NCBI GenBank assembly: GCA_027559495.1
Contig: JAMXSV010000016.1
Span: 1,302,001 to 1,366,000 of the forward strand
Length of the DNA: 64,000 nucleotides
Direction: 5' to 3'
Origin: Aurifilum marmelostoma
Taxonomy: Eukaryota > Ascomycota > Sordariomycetes > Diaporthales > Cryphonectriaceae
Of the stretch, positions 36,719-48,429 are shown piece after piece; positions within the stretch are counted from its first letter, which is position 1; the number at the start of each line of letters is the position of its first letter. The notes under the pieces were generated by a model. It did not search any database. It saw only the letters and a list, made by a program, of their open reading frames with translations, and was not told where the DNA came from. The position numbers and the translations under genes were made by a program.

Positions 36719-38525
36719 ATGAATACCACTGTCGACTCATCGCAATCCCCGTACAGAGAAGCCTACAGAGAGACCTTGGACGTGAGCTATGGGTATGCAC
36801 GGAGTCTGGCTCCTTCTTTGGTCCTGTTGTTAGCAGTGACTTGGGTGCTATATGGTGTCTCGCTGGCCATCTACAGACTATACCTGAGCCCACTGGCCCG
36901 CTTTCCCGGCCCAAGGCTGGCTGCTCTCACAAGACTTCATGAGAGCTATTTCGACCTGATCAAGAACGGCGGCGGCCAGTTCCCTTTCGAGATCAAGAGG
37001 ATGCATGAAAAATACGGGCCGATCGTACGCATCAATCCGTATGAGTTGCATGTTGACGACCCCGAGTTCTACGACGTGATCTACGCGACAAACAAGGCCT
37101 ACGACAAGATGATATACTTTGAGGACCGACTCGGCCAGCCTATGGCAAGCTTTAGCACGGCCGACTCCGAGAAACACAGGATTCGCCGCGCAGGCATCAA
37201 CCCGTTCTTTTCCAAATCCAGGATCCGAGAGCAAAACCTTGTCATTCAGCAGCTTGCCAACACCATCTCCCACCGCCTCTCGACCGAGTACTCCGGCACA
37301 GGCAGAGTGCTCAACCTCTCCGACATGTGGGCATGCCTCACGACGGACGCAATCATGGATCTCGCCTTTGCGCGTCCCAAGAACTTTACTCGCTACCCAG
37401 ACTTCAAATCCCCCTTCACGCTTGCCCTGAACAACATGGCAGAGCACACCCACCTTATGTTGCATTTCAGGTGGATTGGTTGGTTGATGAAGAATGTGCC
37501 GAATCGTGTTATCAAGTTCTTCTACCCGCCTCTGAGAGGTCTTCTTGACTACGAAGAGGTAAGTGCCTGAACAAGTCTTAGGTCTTTATAACCCTCCTTG
37601 ATTATATATTTGTACAAAGTTTGCTTTCTAACCACGATGTTTGAATGTTATAGGACATGGCTAGACAGGTCGCTGATGTTGTCAGCGGCCAGAATCATGA
37701 AGCCAAAGAGTCGTCGCAATCGACCGTGTTCAACGACATGCTGTCCTCTTCGGAGCTACCTCCTCACGAACTCCGACCAGAGCGCCTCATCCAGGAGGCT
37801 TTCGCGCTGGTTGGGGCAGGTACCTTGCCAGCTTCGTGGACCCTGACAATTGGATGTTTTCACATTATAAATAATCCGAATGTTCAGCAGAGACTCAAGG
37901 CAGAGCTGACCGGGGCTATGCCGGATGCCAGCGAGATCTTGCCATGGACTGATCTGGAGAAGCTCCCATATCTGAACGCAGTCGTCAAAGAAAGTAAGCT
38001 TCCATGCGAGCTCATACCCTCCATATCAGACAAGGAACATGAAAAGAAAATTAAGCAACCTCGCATGCTGACTTTTATTGCTCAAACACTTGATTAGTGC
38101 TCCGCATTGCCTTCGGAGGAGTGGAACGTCTGCCACGCATCAACCCTTCAGGACCTTGGCAATACGGCAAATGGACGATCCCGCCTGGAGTTCCTGTCAG
38201 CATGGATCAATACCACATGCACATGAACGCGGATGCATTCCCAGAGCCTTACGAATTCCGCCCAGAGCGCTGGCTGGGAGACCCTCTTGGTCCAGACGGG
38301 AAACATGCTCTGACATTCTATTGGAGCCCATTCGGCAGGGGAACGAGAATGTGCGGAGGTCTCAATCTGGCGTATGCCGAGCTCTACGTTGGCATCGCCA
38401 CCGTGTTTCTCCGTCATGATTTCGAGCTGTACGAGACGACCCGGGCTGACGTGGACTTTTATCGCGAGATCATCATGGCCAAGCCACCGCGATCAAGCTC
38501 TGGAGTGAGAGTTACCGTGAAGTGA
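36719..38525 (+). CDS. Cytochrome P450 monooxygenase
   Basis: ER-membrane haem-thiolate monooxygenase, probable tailoring oxidase. The model is join(36719..37558,37654..37993,38098..38525), 535 aa. One N-terminal TM helix lies at about residues 35-58, followed by YRLYLSPLARFPGP, the proline-rich hinge. The I-helix reads VGAGTLPASW. The ExxR pair E393/R396 is formed across the second intron, confirming that splice. The PERF-like segment is FRPERW. The haem ligand is Cys479 in FGRGTRMCGG; glycine replaces the more usual leucine after the cysteine. The start at 36719 was chosen because it gives an N-terminus of normal length; the frame is also open upstream. It is divergent from the terpene cyclase, suggesting a terpenoid substrate, but it could equally act on the PKS-NRPS product. 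Confidence 0.93.
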
Positions 38526-39496
38526 CTTGATTTCTGATGGAAGGGTGATGCGAATACGGTGCTCATGCCATTGTTGGCAAAGAATGCTGTTCGGTTATGA
38601 ATAATTAGGTTCAGCAGGGGAGCCTTTCCCCGTCATACACACAAGCTAGCCAGTGCTCAAATATTCAAGTATCTTGACCTTATGATACATCAGAATGGTT
38701 CCTGCCAAACATTGTTGATCATGTCCAAGTTGATTTGAGTACGAACTGCATGCGTTAATGAAGAGTTATGGAGCCTACTTGGAATATTCCATTCCTGCGG
38801 CTTAAGGCTGACGAACCGGAGCGCCGGTGCTGACCTCAGCGACATGGACATTGTACCAGTACTCCTGTTGCCCGATCAATGCCCGGAAAATGTCAATACC
38901 GTTGGTCAAGAATTAAGTAGTTACGCCAGTGAAAAAACCAGTCCAACAAATTTTAACAACAGATCGGGGTTCGGATTCGTGAGAGTTTCCAAAGTCGACC
39001 GTGTTACGGAGTTCGCTCTCCCGTTCATACCGATTGAGTGCATCTTGTCGGCTATTTCCCGATGTTCTAATTGGTGTACTCTTGCCTTTATAGTGCCGGC
39101 CATTTCCCACATGCTTAATTGGCTGCTCGCTGGTCTTGATCTGTCGGCGGATTACTCCTTCAATGATTGGCTGCCTTGTCTCTGCCCGGTGTCCTGCGCA
39201 TAGATGTATGATTGGTGATCTTACATCCGTCGCATTGCACATACAAGTCGGCTTATTACTTACACAGAATTGAGTCGTTTCCATTGTATCGCCTCCTCAA
39301 TGTTCTACTTAAGACTTCCCTGATATTCTTTCTTCTGTCCACAAGTCAATATGTATCGTACCATGCGTAAATACTATGGAGGTTTGAATATGTGTCGTTT
39401 TATGAGTCCACTTCACACAAATCTCACATCGGCATTGTCGGAACATCTAAACCGATATCATTAATATTCAAGTTGCACGTGTTCGTAGAGGTTAAG
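38526..39496. other. Intergenic
   Basis: About 970 bases between the P450 and the oxidoreductase, both on the plus strand. I see an ACCGG-AGCG-CCGGT inverted repeat near 38815-38830 but no gene. Confidence 0.5.
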
Positions 39497-40893
39497 ATGG
39501 GATCCATAGTTAGCCGGTTATGGGGTGCATTCAACCCAACCGTGGTTGAGAAGCATAAGGATGCTCTCAGATTCGGCATCGTTGGTGCGGCAAATATAGT
39601 GTGGGCGCTCCCGAACTCCTTTCTTGCCTTTTCCTTCTTTCTTCTCTTCCTTTTTGCCATTGTTGACAGCGAAGGGTAGACCTATGGCACTGATCGACCC
39701 AGCCAAGTCGCATCCAGAGGTAATTGTGCAGGCTGTTGCGGCTCGAGATCGGACCAAGGCAGAGGCGTTCGCCAAAGCGCACAGGATCCCAGAGGTCAAG
39801 AATTCCTATCAGGGTAAGGATTTTCTGAATCTCCATCAAATTGTATTGTCACCGTGGAGCATGTCCCCGTCTCACAAGCATTGTCAACTACACAGAAATC
39901 CTCGATGATCCCAATATCGACGTTGTTTTTGTCCCACTGCTCAATGCATTCCACTTTGAGTGGGCTGCTCGCGCCATCCGAGCCGGAAAGCATGTTCTTC
40001 TCGAGAAGCCATCCACAGCCAACGCGGCAGAGGCCGAAGTCCTCTTCCGGATGCCGGAACTCTCTCAGCCCGACGGTCCGGTCCTCATGGAGGCTTTCCA
40101 CAACCGGTTTCACCCTGCGTGGATACTCTTCCGGTCTCTGATCAACCCTGCCGACGTGGTCCATGTTGACACAGCGTCCATGATAGCATGGTACTTTACC
40201 CCAAAGGACCAGGCCCACTTCAGCTACAACATGGCGGCCGGCTCGATCATGTCCATGGGAACTTATAACTTTTCTGCGGTGCGCATGATCTTCGACGCCG
40301 AGCCAGAGGAGTGCCTCGAATGCCACACAAGCTCGTATACGGACGAGGCGCGCAGCAAGGTGGACTGGAATTTCAAGGCCAAATTTCGGTTTCCCAACGG
40401 GGGCACCGCCGACGTCAAGAGCACCTTGATCGGCCCTACGGTCTGGACGCCGTCCCATGTCACGGTGAAGACCAGAGCAGTCGTGATCCAGGACGATTCG
40501 CTTCCTGCGTCGCAGCAGAAACTTCGGACGCGCGAACTGACGCTTCACGGCCTGGTCCACGCCATTGCCTGGAGCCGGATTGATGTGAAGGATGTGTTTG
40601 AGATACGGAACAAGGACGACGGGGGCAAGGTGGTCAGAACGTGGACAGAAAAGTCTTCTCGCAAGGCTTACAGCTTCAGAGAGGCGGGTGGCGCTTTTGC
40701 TGATCTGCCTGGCGAGGAGTGGTGGTCATCATACAGATACCAGCTGGAGGAGTTTGTGAATCGGATCAAGGGCCGCAAGACGCACCAATGGGTCACCCAC
40801 GAAGATTCGATTGCCTCGATGAGGATGATTGATATGGCCTATGAGAAGAGTGGGCTAGGGCCAAGGCCTTCGAGCGACTTCAAACTCGACTAA
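39497..40893 (+). CDS. Gfo/Idh/MocA-family NAD(P)-dependent oxidoreductase (D-xylose / dihydrodiol dehydrogenase-like)
   Basis: Rossmann oxidoreductase of the type oxidising sugars such as D-xylose to lactones, or reducing keto-sugars. The model is join(39497..39600,39680..39813,39896..40893), 411 aa. The nucleotide motif is FGIVGAANI near residue 30. DDPNIDVVFVPLLNAFHFEWA and GKHVLLEKPSTANAAEAE (catalytic EKP motif) follow, then MEAFHNRFHP, typical of fungal dihydrodiol/xylose dehydrogenase homologues. The first donor (39601, GTGGGC) is weak, but phases and homology fit; a base or two of shift is possible. The last intron is flanked by YQ|EILDD, which fits the family. It lies between the P450 and the carbohydrate genes, so it may be a cluster tailoring enzyme or a sugar enzyme. 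I cannot decide from sequence. Confidence 0.85.
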
Positions 40894-42584
40894 TAAAAGT
40901 TGAGGTGGCGCGAGCGGCAGCCGATGATGCGAGAGGTGAAGAGACGTTATTTGTGCACAAATAGTAGATGGACATTCTAATTTTCGACATTCTGCGATGA
41001 GCCGTAGGCGTTTTTTGACGGTCCTCATTGAAATTAGACCGTCTCAAATGAATTACAGGCTTCCGGTGTGGGGATGGCTGTTCTTTTTGTGTGCATGCAC
41101 AATGGACGGATCAGATGAACAACTCCATTCAGACTAGACAGCGATATCCTAAGAGCTCTTTGTGGCAATTTGGGTAATAATAATAAGAAGCAACATGAGT
41201 CCAGTCTGATCTCATATGGTGAGACAACTGCTTCACAGCTATACATTTGTTGAAGTAGTAATTAAGCCTTAGCCAGGCCATTCTTTTTTTTAAAAAAAAA
41301 ATGAAATAAATTAAATTAAATAAGGAAGCTACAATCAACCCACTTGACCAAGCCTTGTGCCAAGAACCCAAGCTTTTCCTGATGCTACTCCCAAGCTTTC
41401 AAATTCCCACAGTGGTTTCTAGCCGTCCAGCCAAGTTAAGCGAGGCTCTTGGCGATGAAATGTCCGGCTGGTGGCGTGGGTGGGGGTCGTGAACTGCCGC
41501 CGCTATTCCTTTTCAGTGCTATTTGTTGCAGGTGTCACAGCCAAGAACCACAACCCAGATTCTATGCCACAGATGATTTTGAGGGAGAACGGGTCTATAG
41601 ACTCTCGCTGTGGAGTGAGTATATTCATATATGGATAGATTGGTGACTTGATCATAGAGAGCAAGGTGAAGAGGATACCACAGTCCTTGATTGTTCCGTG
41701 TTCAGGACAAATGGCTCGCCTGGCTCCTTTGGGCTGCCAAAAAAAAGGTCGTGGTCATTAATAGGTAGAAATGATTGCTTGTGGTCTTGTATGACGATGC
41801 AGAAGTTCCGGACTGAGCCCGCAGACGAAGGTAGGATCACTACCTCCTTGGGCGTGTAATGAAGATACTTGGGCGGAAAACTTTTGGTGGATGACTGTGC
41901 CGAGGTAATGAAAAGGATAGGGATAGATCACGGTCAGAGGGGGACACACACAGTTCATGCTCAGGCACCACACTCTCAGCAATTAATAGTCAAATCATGC
42001 TGCTCAACCACCTCTCAATGCCTACACCTTGATGATGATAATCATCATATTGCTTCTGTTTGCAACTGGGCTAAGATTTCCCTTGACTCAAGTTTCGAAA
42101 ACTTCTCAAGCCTTTCAATGTTTTCGATTCTTCAAGTGTTCTCAGAATTTTGCGATCCTCTCCCAGATCTCTTTTAGGCTATCCCTTGAGCTTTCCACTT
42201 ACGTCCAAACATGGGATACTTACTAAGACCATGCGCCTATATTTTTTCGCGTCGTCTCTAAGATCAGCTTGGAGTCAGCAGGAAAAGTAGACGTTTGGTC
42301 TAGGGAGTAATTTTGATCCGTGTTTTTTAGCGAATTAATACGGGACATCTTCACATACTCCACATCCCCTATCTGACCCATGGGAAGCACAAGAAAATAA
42401 GATGCTAGGAGTACTGATGTTTAAAAACAAAATAAAAAAAAAGGTGGTGGAAGGATACCCCAGGAAATTGGTCCGATTCACATCAGATGAGTGATTCCGT
42501 CATCATGGGATCCCATCTCTCGTCGTACAGTATCAGGCCCTCCGAGAGACTCCTCTTGGGCTGCGCTGTCACGAGAGGTGTTGA

Positions 42585-42788
42585 AGTGCTGGGCGGCCTG
42601 CCGATCTCAGCCGCGTAACTCTTCGACCAGATACGGAAGCATCAGAGCGAAAGGCAGGATCCAGAGCTGCCAAACATCTCATCGACTTCCCTCCTGAGTC
42701 GCGATTCGTCTCCTTCCGTGTGATCGACCACATCCTCGAATTTCTCCGCATCAAGAATCGTCCTCCAGAAAACCATCCCCCGCGGTAG
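42585..42788 (+). pseudogene. Open fragment with coding-like codon use, possible relic exon
   Basis: A 67-codon open stretch without its own ATG ends at TAG 42786-42788. Its second half uses almost only C/G-ending codons and reads FVSFRVIDHILEFLRIKNR, which looks protein-like. It has no clear partner exon, and all upstream frames close quickly. It may be the last exon of a decayed gene, or chance. Confidence 0.2.
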
Positions 42789-44354
42789 ATGACTCTAGAT
42801 CTGGCAGAACCTCGGACTAATTACTGCAGTGCTCGCTGCACCAGGCTAGCCAGGCGGCCTATACGCTCCCGCGGTATGAATGATCTACCTACTGGTATTC
42901 TGACTTTCATTATGGTCACCTTGGGCAGGTGGCGAAATGTGACAACCCGACCTTGAAGCCTTCAGACTCTTAAAGATAAGAATACGAGCCGTTTGCATAC
43001 TAAATTGCTCTGTGAATATGCCGCCTGCACGTGTGACCTGGCCTGTCAGCTGCATGTCGAGAGGGGAAAGATCAGCGCGCTACGACAAGATTCCATTCGT
43101 GGATATTCTAGACAGCCTTGTATCCCAGCAGCCCATAAATTAATTACATTGCCCTGCCCGAGTATACAAGGTAGCAACCGCGTTGCGTCTAAGTTCTATG
43201 GTGCTACTCAAGCTGAAACTGTGGGTCTAGAGTCTTGCGTAAGACGCGGTAGTCCCGATCTCTTGGCGCTGTCATCGTACATGACAAGCATCACCAAGCT
43301 TTGCTTGTTTTCGGGTCGAAAAACCTAAACGAAGAGAGAGACGTCTCGTTACATTGGATTTGCTAATATCTTGTGTCTTTGGACGAAGATAGAAAAACCT
43401 GAAAACTATTCTTTGTATGCATGGTATTCTTGGGATGATGGCAAAGGCTGCCGGTGGCTGTATCTCGGGTCAGGCCCTTTCTGACGCCTCAGGGTGAAGG
43501 CAGCAAGGTTTGAAATACTAATTCATCATCAAATACTACTCGTATGAGGTTTCTCGGAAGTTGCCATAGTTCTCAGCGGAATCTCCCTTCTCCCATCAGC
43601 CGCACCATGCCCTTGACGTCTTCAACATCATCTTACTTGGCTTACGATCAGTACCTCTCACAGCTTTTGGTATCCATCGTATAATGACACGATGTTTTGT
43701 CTTGATCGTCTGTTCTTCTTTCTCCTCTTGAGATGAGGCGAGTGACGCCAGAAAGGGGTGCCGTCTGCCGAAGGAATCCATAATGCCAAGTGAAACGATG
43801 GAACAAAAGTATAGCGCTTGAAGGAGTGTTGCATTGCCAGCTGTGCTTCCGTCTAGTAATAGTACTTTGTACATGGGTGTTTCAACTCCACAAAAGGGCC
43901 TGGCAGTCCCTGTCAGGAGCGATGCTATTCGTGAAGAATGAGGCCCACGATCCACACTCCGGTACGTAGCCCCCATTCGCTCCCGAAGCGGACACACCTC
44001 TGCCCCTAGCATGGAGGCGGCTCTCGACTCCTGAAATTTCCCTACAGCGGTATGGCTCCGGCCGCGCTCGCCTCATGGCGGAGATATTTGTGTCCGGCGC
44101 GCAGGTAAACGAGATTCGAGGCCCTCAAGGGGGAAAAGGAGGGGGAGGGTCAGAAGACGAATGCCGTCTCTATGGGGTAATGCAAGCCTTGATGCCGTCT
44201 GGAAAAGTGGAGGTTGTGGCTCGGAGGAAAGTGTGCAGCGAGCTCGAAGCGAGCCTCGTACCTTACGTCGTCTTTACGACTGGCTACGTACTATTATGTA
44301 CTACGTTCTAGAATTTCAAGCGCAGTCTGGGTCTGATATTAACTTGTTTTTAAG

Positions 44355-44362
44355 TATATAAG
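44355..44362 (+). promoter_or_regulatory. TATA box of the polygalacturonase gene
   Basis: TATATAAG lies 255 bp upstream of the GH28 start codon and is followed by a pyrimidine-rich leader, as in many highly expressed fungal secreted-enzyme genes. Position and sequence fit; there is no transcript evidence. Confidence 0.5.
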
Positions 44363-44616
44363 AAGGCCTTGGGATCTGCCAAGACCCAGGAGTTCTTGTT
44401 TCCTGATCGACATCCTCCCCCAAGACAACACGACTGCGTCGTTTCAAACCCCTTGAAGAGTCAATCTCTATACTCTATCTCACCTCACTCGTTGATTCGC
44501 TTCTTCTCTTGCAGATCTCTCTTGCACCACTTTTCTACCTTGGCACAGCAGGTTACTTGTCACATTCTTTTGCACCCCCGCCCCCCGCCCCCAGTCCTCC
44601 AACATATATCCCCACT

Positions 44617-45929
44617 ATGCATCGCCAGATTGCCACCATCCTCGCCGGCGTTTCTGCCGTGCTCGCCACCCCGGCTCCGGTCGTGACCCCGGCTGCCACA
44701 TTGGCCAAGCGTGACTCTTGTGTCTTCAGCGGCAGTGATGGTGCGGCCTCAGCCTCGGCCTCCAAGGCTGACTGTGCCACCATCACCCTGTCTGCCCTGA
44801 CCGTCCCCTCCGGCACCACCCTCGACCTGACTGACCTTTCAGACGGCACTTCGGTTATCTTCGAAGGAACTACGACTTGGGAGTTCGAAGAGTGGGATGG
44901 TCCCCTCTTTGCTGTCTCTGGCAGCTCCATCACCGTCTCTGGAGCCGACGGCCACGTGCTCGACGGCCAGGGTGCCCTCTGGTGGGACGGCGAGGGTGAC
45001 GATGGTATCTCCAAGCCCAAGTTCTTCCAGGCTCACGACCTGACCGACTCTACCATCGAGAACATCAACATCCTCAACCCACCCCACCAGGTCTTCAGCA
45101 TCGACGGCTGCCAGACGCTCACGGTCTCTGGCGTGACCATCGACGGCTCGGACGGCGATACTGATGACCTCGGTGCCAACACTGACTGCTTCGATATTGG
45201 CGACTCCGACTCCGTCACCATCACTGATGCCACCTGCTACAACCAGGACGACTGCGTGGCTGTCAACTCGGGAACCAACATTGAGTTCAGCGGAGGTTAC
45301 TGCTCTGGTGGCCACGGCCTGTCCATTGGCAGCGTGGGTGGCCGTGATGACAACACAGTCGACACTGTGACCTTCTCCTCATCCACCGTCACCAACTCCC
45401 AGAACGGTGTCCGTATCAAGACCAAGTCTGGCGACACTGGTTCCGTTTCTAGCGTCACTTACAAGGACATCACGCGTAAGTGCTGCTTGGACCCCCTGTG
45501 TGCACCTGCAAGTTCCTTGCTGATTCTTCTTCTTTTTTTTTAACATCCGACAGTCTCCTCGATCTCCGACTACGGTATTGTCGTTACCCAGGCTTACGAT
45601 GGCGACGAGGCCACCACTGGCATTCCCATCACCGACCTGGTCCTTGATGGCGTCACCGGAACCGTCGACAGCGACGCTGATGCAGCCATCTACATTGACT
45701 GCGGTGACGGTGCCTGCTCTGACTGGACATGGTAAGCTGCTCCACAGCGAGACGATATGACCGGGTGATCACTAACACATGGACTCTAGGTCTGGTGTCG
45801 ACGTTACTGGCGCTGACAACGACTGCACCAACGTAAGTTTCTAATCCTGATCATGTCCTTCACATAAACCTCAAGATTCACAAGCTGACTTTGTATAAAA
45901 TATAGGAGCCTGATGGCATCACCTGCTAA
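44617..45929 (+). CDS. Endopolygalacturonase (GH28), secreted
   Basis: Secreted pectinase that hydrolyses alpha-1,4 bonds of polygalacturonate. The model is join(44617..45475,45554..45731,45790..45832,45906..45929), 367 aa. A signal peptide (about residues 1-17) is followed by a short propeptide ending in KR. The right-handed beta-helix carries the full GH28 set: N188-T-D190, D211-D212, G-H233-G and R266-I-K268. Its many cysteines fit secreted fungal GH28. The last exon is only 24 nt and encodes EPDGITC. The start at 44617 was chosen because it directly precedes the hydrophobic signal; the frame is open upstream without a better signal peptide. It lies next to sugar-metabolism genes, but a shared pathway is not shown. 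Confidence 0.95.
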
Positions 45930-46281
45930 GCGCCGCCGTACAGCCTCACGACGGGGTGTGGACCTTCCTGCGCTCTTACGCCCACAGTTCAATTGTCAAA
46001 TAAGCGTGTGATGATGGCAACTTTAAAAACAAAACCAAGTCTTTCTGTGTATATCATCAAAGGCCCCCACTATGTATATATTTTTATATTTCAGTGCACA
46101 TATATAATCAACTACAAGTTTCGTCTTGGACAGACTGATAATATGCGCAAGTGATTGTGATCTGGACATGCTATTTGTGAATTCTGGTCCTGCAGTCTAC
46201 AGTCTGGCTCCTTGTGGGGAAAAGAAAAAAAAAGGTTGCTCGATCTTCAGACTTTTCTACCCATTTAACCTGGCTCGGCGT
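45930..46281. other. Convergent 3' intergenic region
   Basis: About 350 AT-rich bases between the convergent GH28 and dehydrogenase genes. It holds 3' UTR sequence only, as far as I can see. Confidence 0.6.
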
Positions 46282-47679
46282 TCAGCCTAACCATGCTCTT
46301 ACCACGGCTGCAGGCGAGGCTGGTGTTGCAGCAGCATTTGAACTACTGGCCTCACTGTGTTGAAGCGCAATTCGCACCATACCCAGAGCCTGGTTGCCCA
46401 AAAACAGTGGCATCTTGAGCCGTTGAGCCTCGTCAACTGCCGCCTGCAATTTTTCTGCATTCTGTTCCAGACTTTCTTTTCTCACTCCACTCTTCCCGTC
46501 ACCCTGCGTCGCCGTCGTCCAATATTCCCTCGACCTGGCCTTGCCGGCCTTGAACGCCGAGATCATCTCAGGCCCTAGCAAACTCAGCATCTGGGAACCT
46601 CCTGCAGCATTGACGCACAGCTCAAAGACCTGATCCAGATCAAGACCAATATGGCTGGCAAACGCGATGGTCTCGGCGGTAGAGCAGAGATGAATTCCCC
46701 TAAGCAGCTCCACGACAAGATCCAGCTTCTGGGCCTTGGACTCGGCAGCAGCAGCGACAGGGCCAACCTTTCCGACTCCCTCGCCGTACAGCCGGAGCAG
46801 ACAGGCATCGTCGTCTGCACCCCATCCTCGGCCTAGGGCTGTCAGGTACACCTGTTCGGCGGCGCTGGTCATGGGCGTGGGGAACTTGTATCTCCTGGCC
46901 TCGGACGTGATGATGCCTGCGTCCTTGAGAATGATAGTGACGGCGCTCGCGATGGGCTTGAAATCTGGGCCAGCAAGCAGCCGGGGCAGTCTGTTCTCAA
47001 ACATCCAGCTTCGCCCTTCTGAGTTGAGGACAGCGTCGGCTGCCTCCTTCAGGTCCAGGCCGAGATGGCTCGCAAAGCCGAGCGCCTCGCTCGCGGACAG
47101 GATCTGGTTGGCCGCCAGAACCTGGTGGCACATCTTCATGTTGCTCCCCGCGCCGACACCTCCCTTGATGAGGTAGAGTTTCTGTGGGTCGGACATGGCC
47201 AGCAGAAGCGCCCTGCCCTTCTCGAGGGCCTCATCTGAGCCGCCTGCCATGATGGAGAGGGTGCCATCGGCTGCGCGTATGGCGCCTCCGGACACAGGGC
47301 TGTCGATGAGGAAAATGTCATTGCGGCCAATATCGGCCAGCTGCTTGGCCAGCCCTTGCACAAAGGCACAAGGTACGGTCGAGCAGAGCAGCAGGGTCGC
47401 GCCTCTTGGCAGGGTCGTGGTTGCGGGGTGTTCTCCCTCGAAGAGCACAGCCTGGGCCTGCGCGGCCGTGGCGACCATGCACACACAGAAGTCCTTGTCC
47501 TGGACAGCCTCTGCGGGTTCGGAAGCCGTGCTGCCTCCGGCCTGCTTGAAGCGCTCCAGGGTCGGGGCCCAGACATCGAAGCCGGTGACGGGGTACCCTT
47601 CCTTAACCAAGTGAGTGGCCATGCCAAATCCCATGGCGCCGAGGCCGAGAAAAGAGACTGCTGGCTTTGTGCTTGCCAT
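46282..47679 (-). CDS. Beta-hydroxyacid dehydrogenase, L-threonate / 3-hydroxyisobutyrate dehydrogenase type (LtnD-like)
   Basis: NAD(P)-dependent oxidation of a beta-hydroxyacid such as threonate, erythronate or 3-hydroxyisobutyrate. It is a single exon of 465 aa; the start at 47679 is the first ATG, and an in-frame upstream extension has no ATG. The N-terminal Rossmann motif is FLGLGAMGFGMA (G12-x-G14-x2-G17). The substrate loop is DSPVSGGAIRAADGTL. The catalytic lysine is K182 in GSNMKMCHQVLAAN. It is longer than the usual 290-300 aa because a second copy of the C-terminal helical domain follows (HLCSTAETIAFASHIGLDLDQVFELC repeats the pattern SASEALGFASHLGLDLKEA). This duplication is seen in threonate-dehydrogenase-like fungal proteins. 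It is divergent from the aldolase gene 750 bp away, so a joint pathway is likely. Confidence 0.88.
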   Translation of the reverse strand: MASTKPAVSFLGLGAMGFGMATHLVKEGYPVTGFDVWAPTLERFKQAGGSTASEPAEAVQDKDFCVCMVATAAQAQAVLFEGEHPATTTLPRGATLLLCSTVPCAFVQGLAKQLADIGRNDIFLIDSPVSGGAIRAADGTLSIMAGGSDEALEKGRALLLAMSDPQKLYLIKGGVGAGSNMKMCHQVLAANQILSASEALGFASHLGLDLKEAADAVLNSEGRSWMFENRLPRLLAGPDFKPIASAVTIILKDAGIITSEARRYKFPTPMTSAAEQVYLTALGRGWGADDDACLLRLYGEGVGKVGPVAAAAESKAQKLDLVVELLRGIHLCSTAETIAFASHIGLDLDQVFELCVNAAGGSQMLSLLGPEMISAFKAGKARSREYWTTATQGDGKSGVRKESLEQNAEKLQAAVDEAQRLKMPLFLGNQALGMVRIALQHSEASSSNAAATPASPAAVVRAWLG

Positions 47680-48429
47680 GACTGGATTGTTGGTGAGCGA
47701 GAGTGTGATTAGTGAAGAAGGGAATGGAGTGGTTGATTGGGCGGAGATGGAGGGGGAAATTATCGAGAGAGTCAATAGAGATCCAGTAATATGGCTTCAG
47801 GACTGGACGAGCATGGAGGGCATTGCCGAGATCGGTCGTCCTGATAGGATCGCCTTTACTACTTACTTTACTTCGCAGATGTGCTTGACTGTAGTGTAGT
47901 AGTGGTGGTGGTGGTGGTGTACAGGCCGGTCTATTAAAAGCCCGAGCAACACTTAAAGAGACCCACAATCATGGCAATCCAAGACCTGCACCCCATTGTG
48001 AGGTCATGCCAGGCTCTCACCAGCGAAGGTTTGGCTAGAGAACCAGTACTTGATTAGCTCGTACTTACATCCTCTCCCCACAAAGTGGGAGGGTCCAACC
48101 GCATTTTCCCCTCGCCAACAGCGTCATCAGAGACTCTGCAGTGGGAGGAGCCGAGTTTTGTGTGGCCCCCCACAGGTGATCCCCATTGTATTTACCCGGT
48201 GCTACTAGCTCGAGGGCTGCATGAATCGGGGAGACAAGAGCCTACAGTCACTGATTCTTCCATGTACATGCTGAGTTGCCGCCGATCGGCCGTCCACACG
48301 GTTCACAGTCTCTCTTCATTACAGCTGCCTTGACTCCCAGATGCTGTATTAATCCCATTCTTTCTGCTTTTATCCGTATCTGAGACAAAGTTTGACGTCT
48401 TGACAAGATTTCCAAAAAATCGTACCAAG
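47680..48429. promoter_or_regulatory. Divergent promoter of LtnD-like dehydrogenase and aldolase
   Basis: A 750-bp region between two outward genes, consistent with shared regulation. It contains a short GTG microsatellite at 47902-47919. No gene is supported. Confidence 0.5.
47902..47919. repeat. GTG trinucleotide microsatellite, about 6 units
   Basis: GTG is repeated six times, preceded by irregular GTAGTA units. It is simple-sequence DNA. Confidence 0.7.

Larger units (their letters stand above)
40894..44616. other. Gene-poor 3.7 kb
   Basis: AT-rich in parts, with T9/A10 runs near 41284-41303. No family is recognisable. One short frame with coding-like codon use is listed separately at 42585-42788. 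The end contains the polygalacturonase promoter. Confidence 0.55.

Noticed and set aside
7133..38525. Assignment to a cytochalasan cluster
   Set aside because: The PKS-NRPS, trans-ER, P450 and FAD enzyme fit superficially, but no alpha/beta-hydrolase or Diels-Alderase gene is present, while a 2OG oxygenase and terpene cyclase are.
43596..44012. Minus-strand 138-codon frame
   Set aside because: No family resemblance, no splice partners and no coding-type codon bias.
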